Assembly (NCBI GenBank): GCA_946886425.1
Contig: CAMPIP010000045.1
Span: forward strand, 1-14,663
DNA: 14,663 nt
Origin: an uncultured Actinomycetes bacterium
Lineage (GTDB): Bacteria; Actinomycetota; Thermoleophilia; Solirubrobacterales; 70-9
Reading direction: 5' to 3'
Shown here piece by piece: positions 13,409 through 14,663 of the stretch. The notes beneath the pieces are model-generated. The model saw only the letters and a program-made list of their open reading frames with translations, ran no database searches and had not been told where the DNA came from. The position numbers and the translations under genes were made by a program. The first letter of the stretch is position 1. Each line of letters starts with the position of its first letter.

Positions 13409-14663
<1,255 letters not shown>

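Overview
The window is GC-rich DNA (visibly about 70% G+C). I read it as chromosomal DNA of an actinobacterium, probably class Thermoleophilia (Solirubrobacterales or relatives). The reasons are the strong G/C third-position codon choice, the protein at 5524-6276 whose N-terminus and decapeptide repeats resemble secreted proteins I associate with that group, and the many genes that appear to start without a leader. I could not run a database search, so the placement is inference. I see no tRNA, rRNA, CRISPR array, transposase, integrase or phage gene.

Layout. 1-382: 3' end of a gene that looks like a methyltransferase C-terminus. 379-648 (-): small unknown protein. 742-1401 (+): protein with a pilin-type signal segment. 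1413-1497: nested repeat element that supplies the end of the next gene. 1458-2453 (-) and 2475-3464 (+): a divergent YbhN/LPG-synthase-TM-like membrane protein and a sulfotransferase. 3489-4217 (+): RibD-C-type reductase. 4257-5522 (+): ACAD10/11-type acyl-CoA dehydrogenase. 5524-6276 (-): secreted protein with thirteen exact 10-residue repeats. 6394-7461 (-): ACAD10/11-N-like phosphotransferase. 7496-8701 and 8701-9069 (+): membrane histidine kinase and single-domain receiver. 9079-12363 (-): three-gene run of exported coiled-coil protein, quinone-oxidoreductase-like MDR enzyme and DEAD-box helicase. 12394-13323 (+): PfkB sugar kinase. 13409-14663 (+): citrate synthase, cut by the window end.

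How the genes may work together. The acyl-CoA dehydrogenase and the phosphotransferase are the two halves that are fused in animal ACAD10/ACAD11, so they may act together on 4-hydroxyacyl-CoA, although here they are convergent and separated. The kinase and receiver share an overlapping stop/start and form one signalling unit with no DNA-binding output in view. The flippase-like protein and the sulfotransferase share a very short divergent promoter and may serve one envelope-modification job.

The most notable features are not classical genes. They are a repeated promoter-to-start geometry (TANNNT, about 7 bases, ATG/GTG) including overlapping divergent -10 boxes; a nested inverted/direct-repeat element overlapping a coding end; a likely CTG start for the histidine kinase; a patch of rare codons inside that kinase; and a Shine-Dalgarno site that can pair on either side. 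I found no clear defence island or other undescribed multi-gene system.
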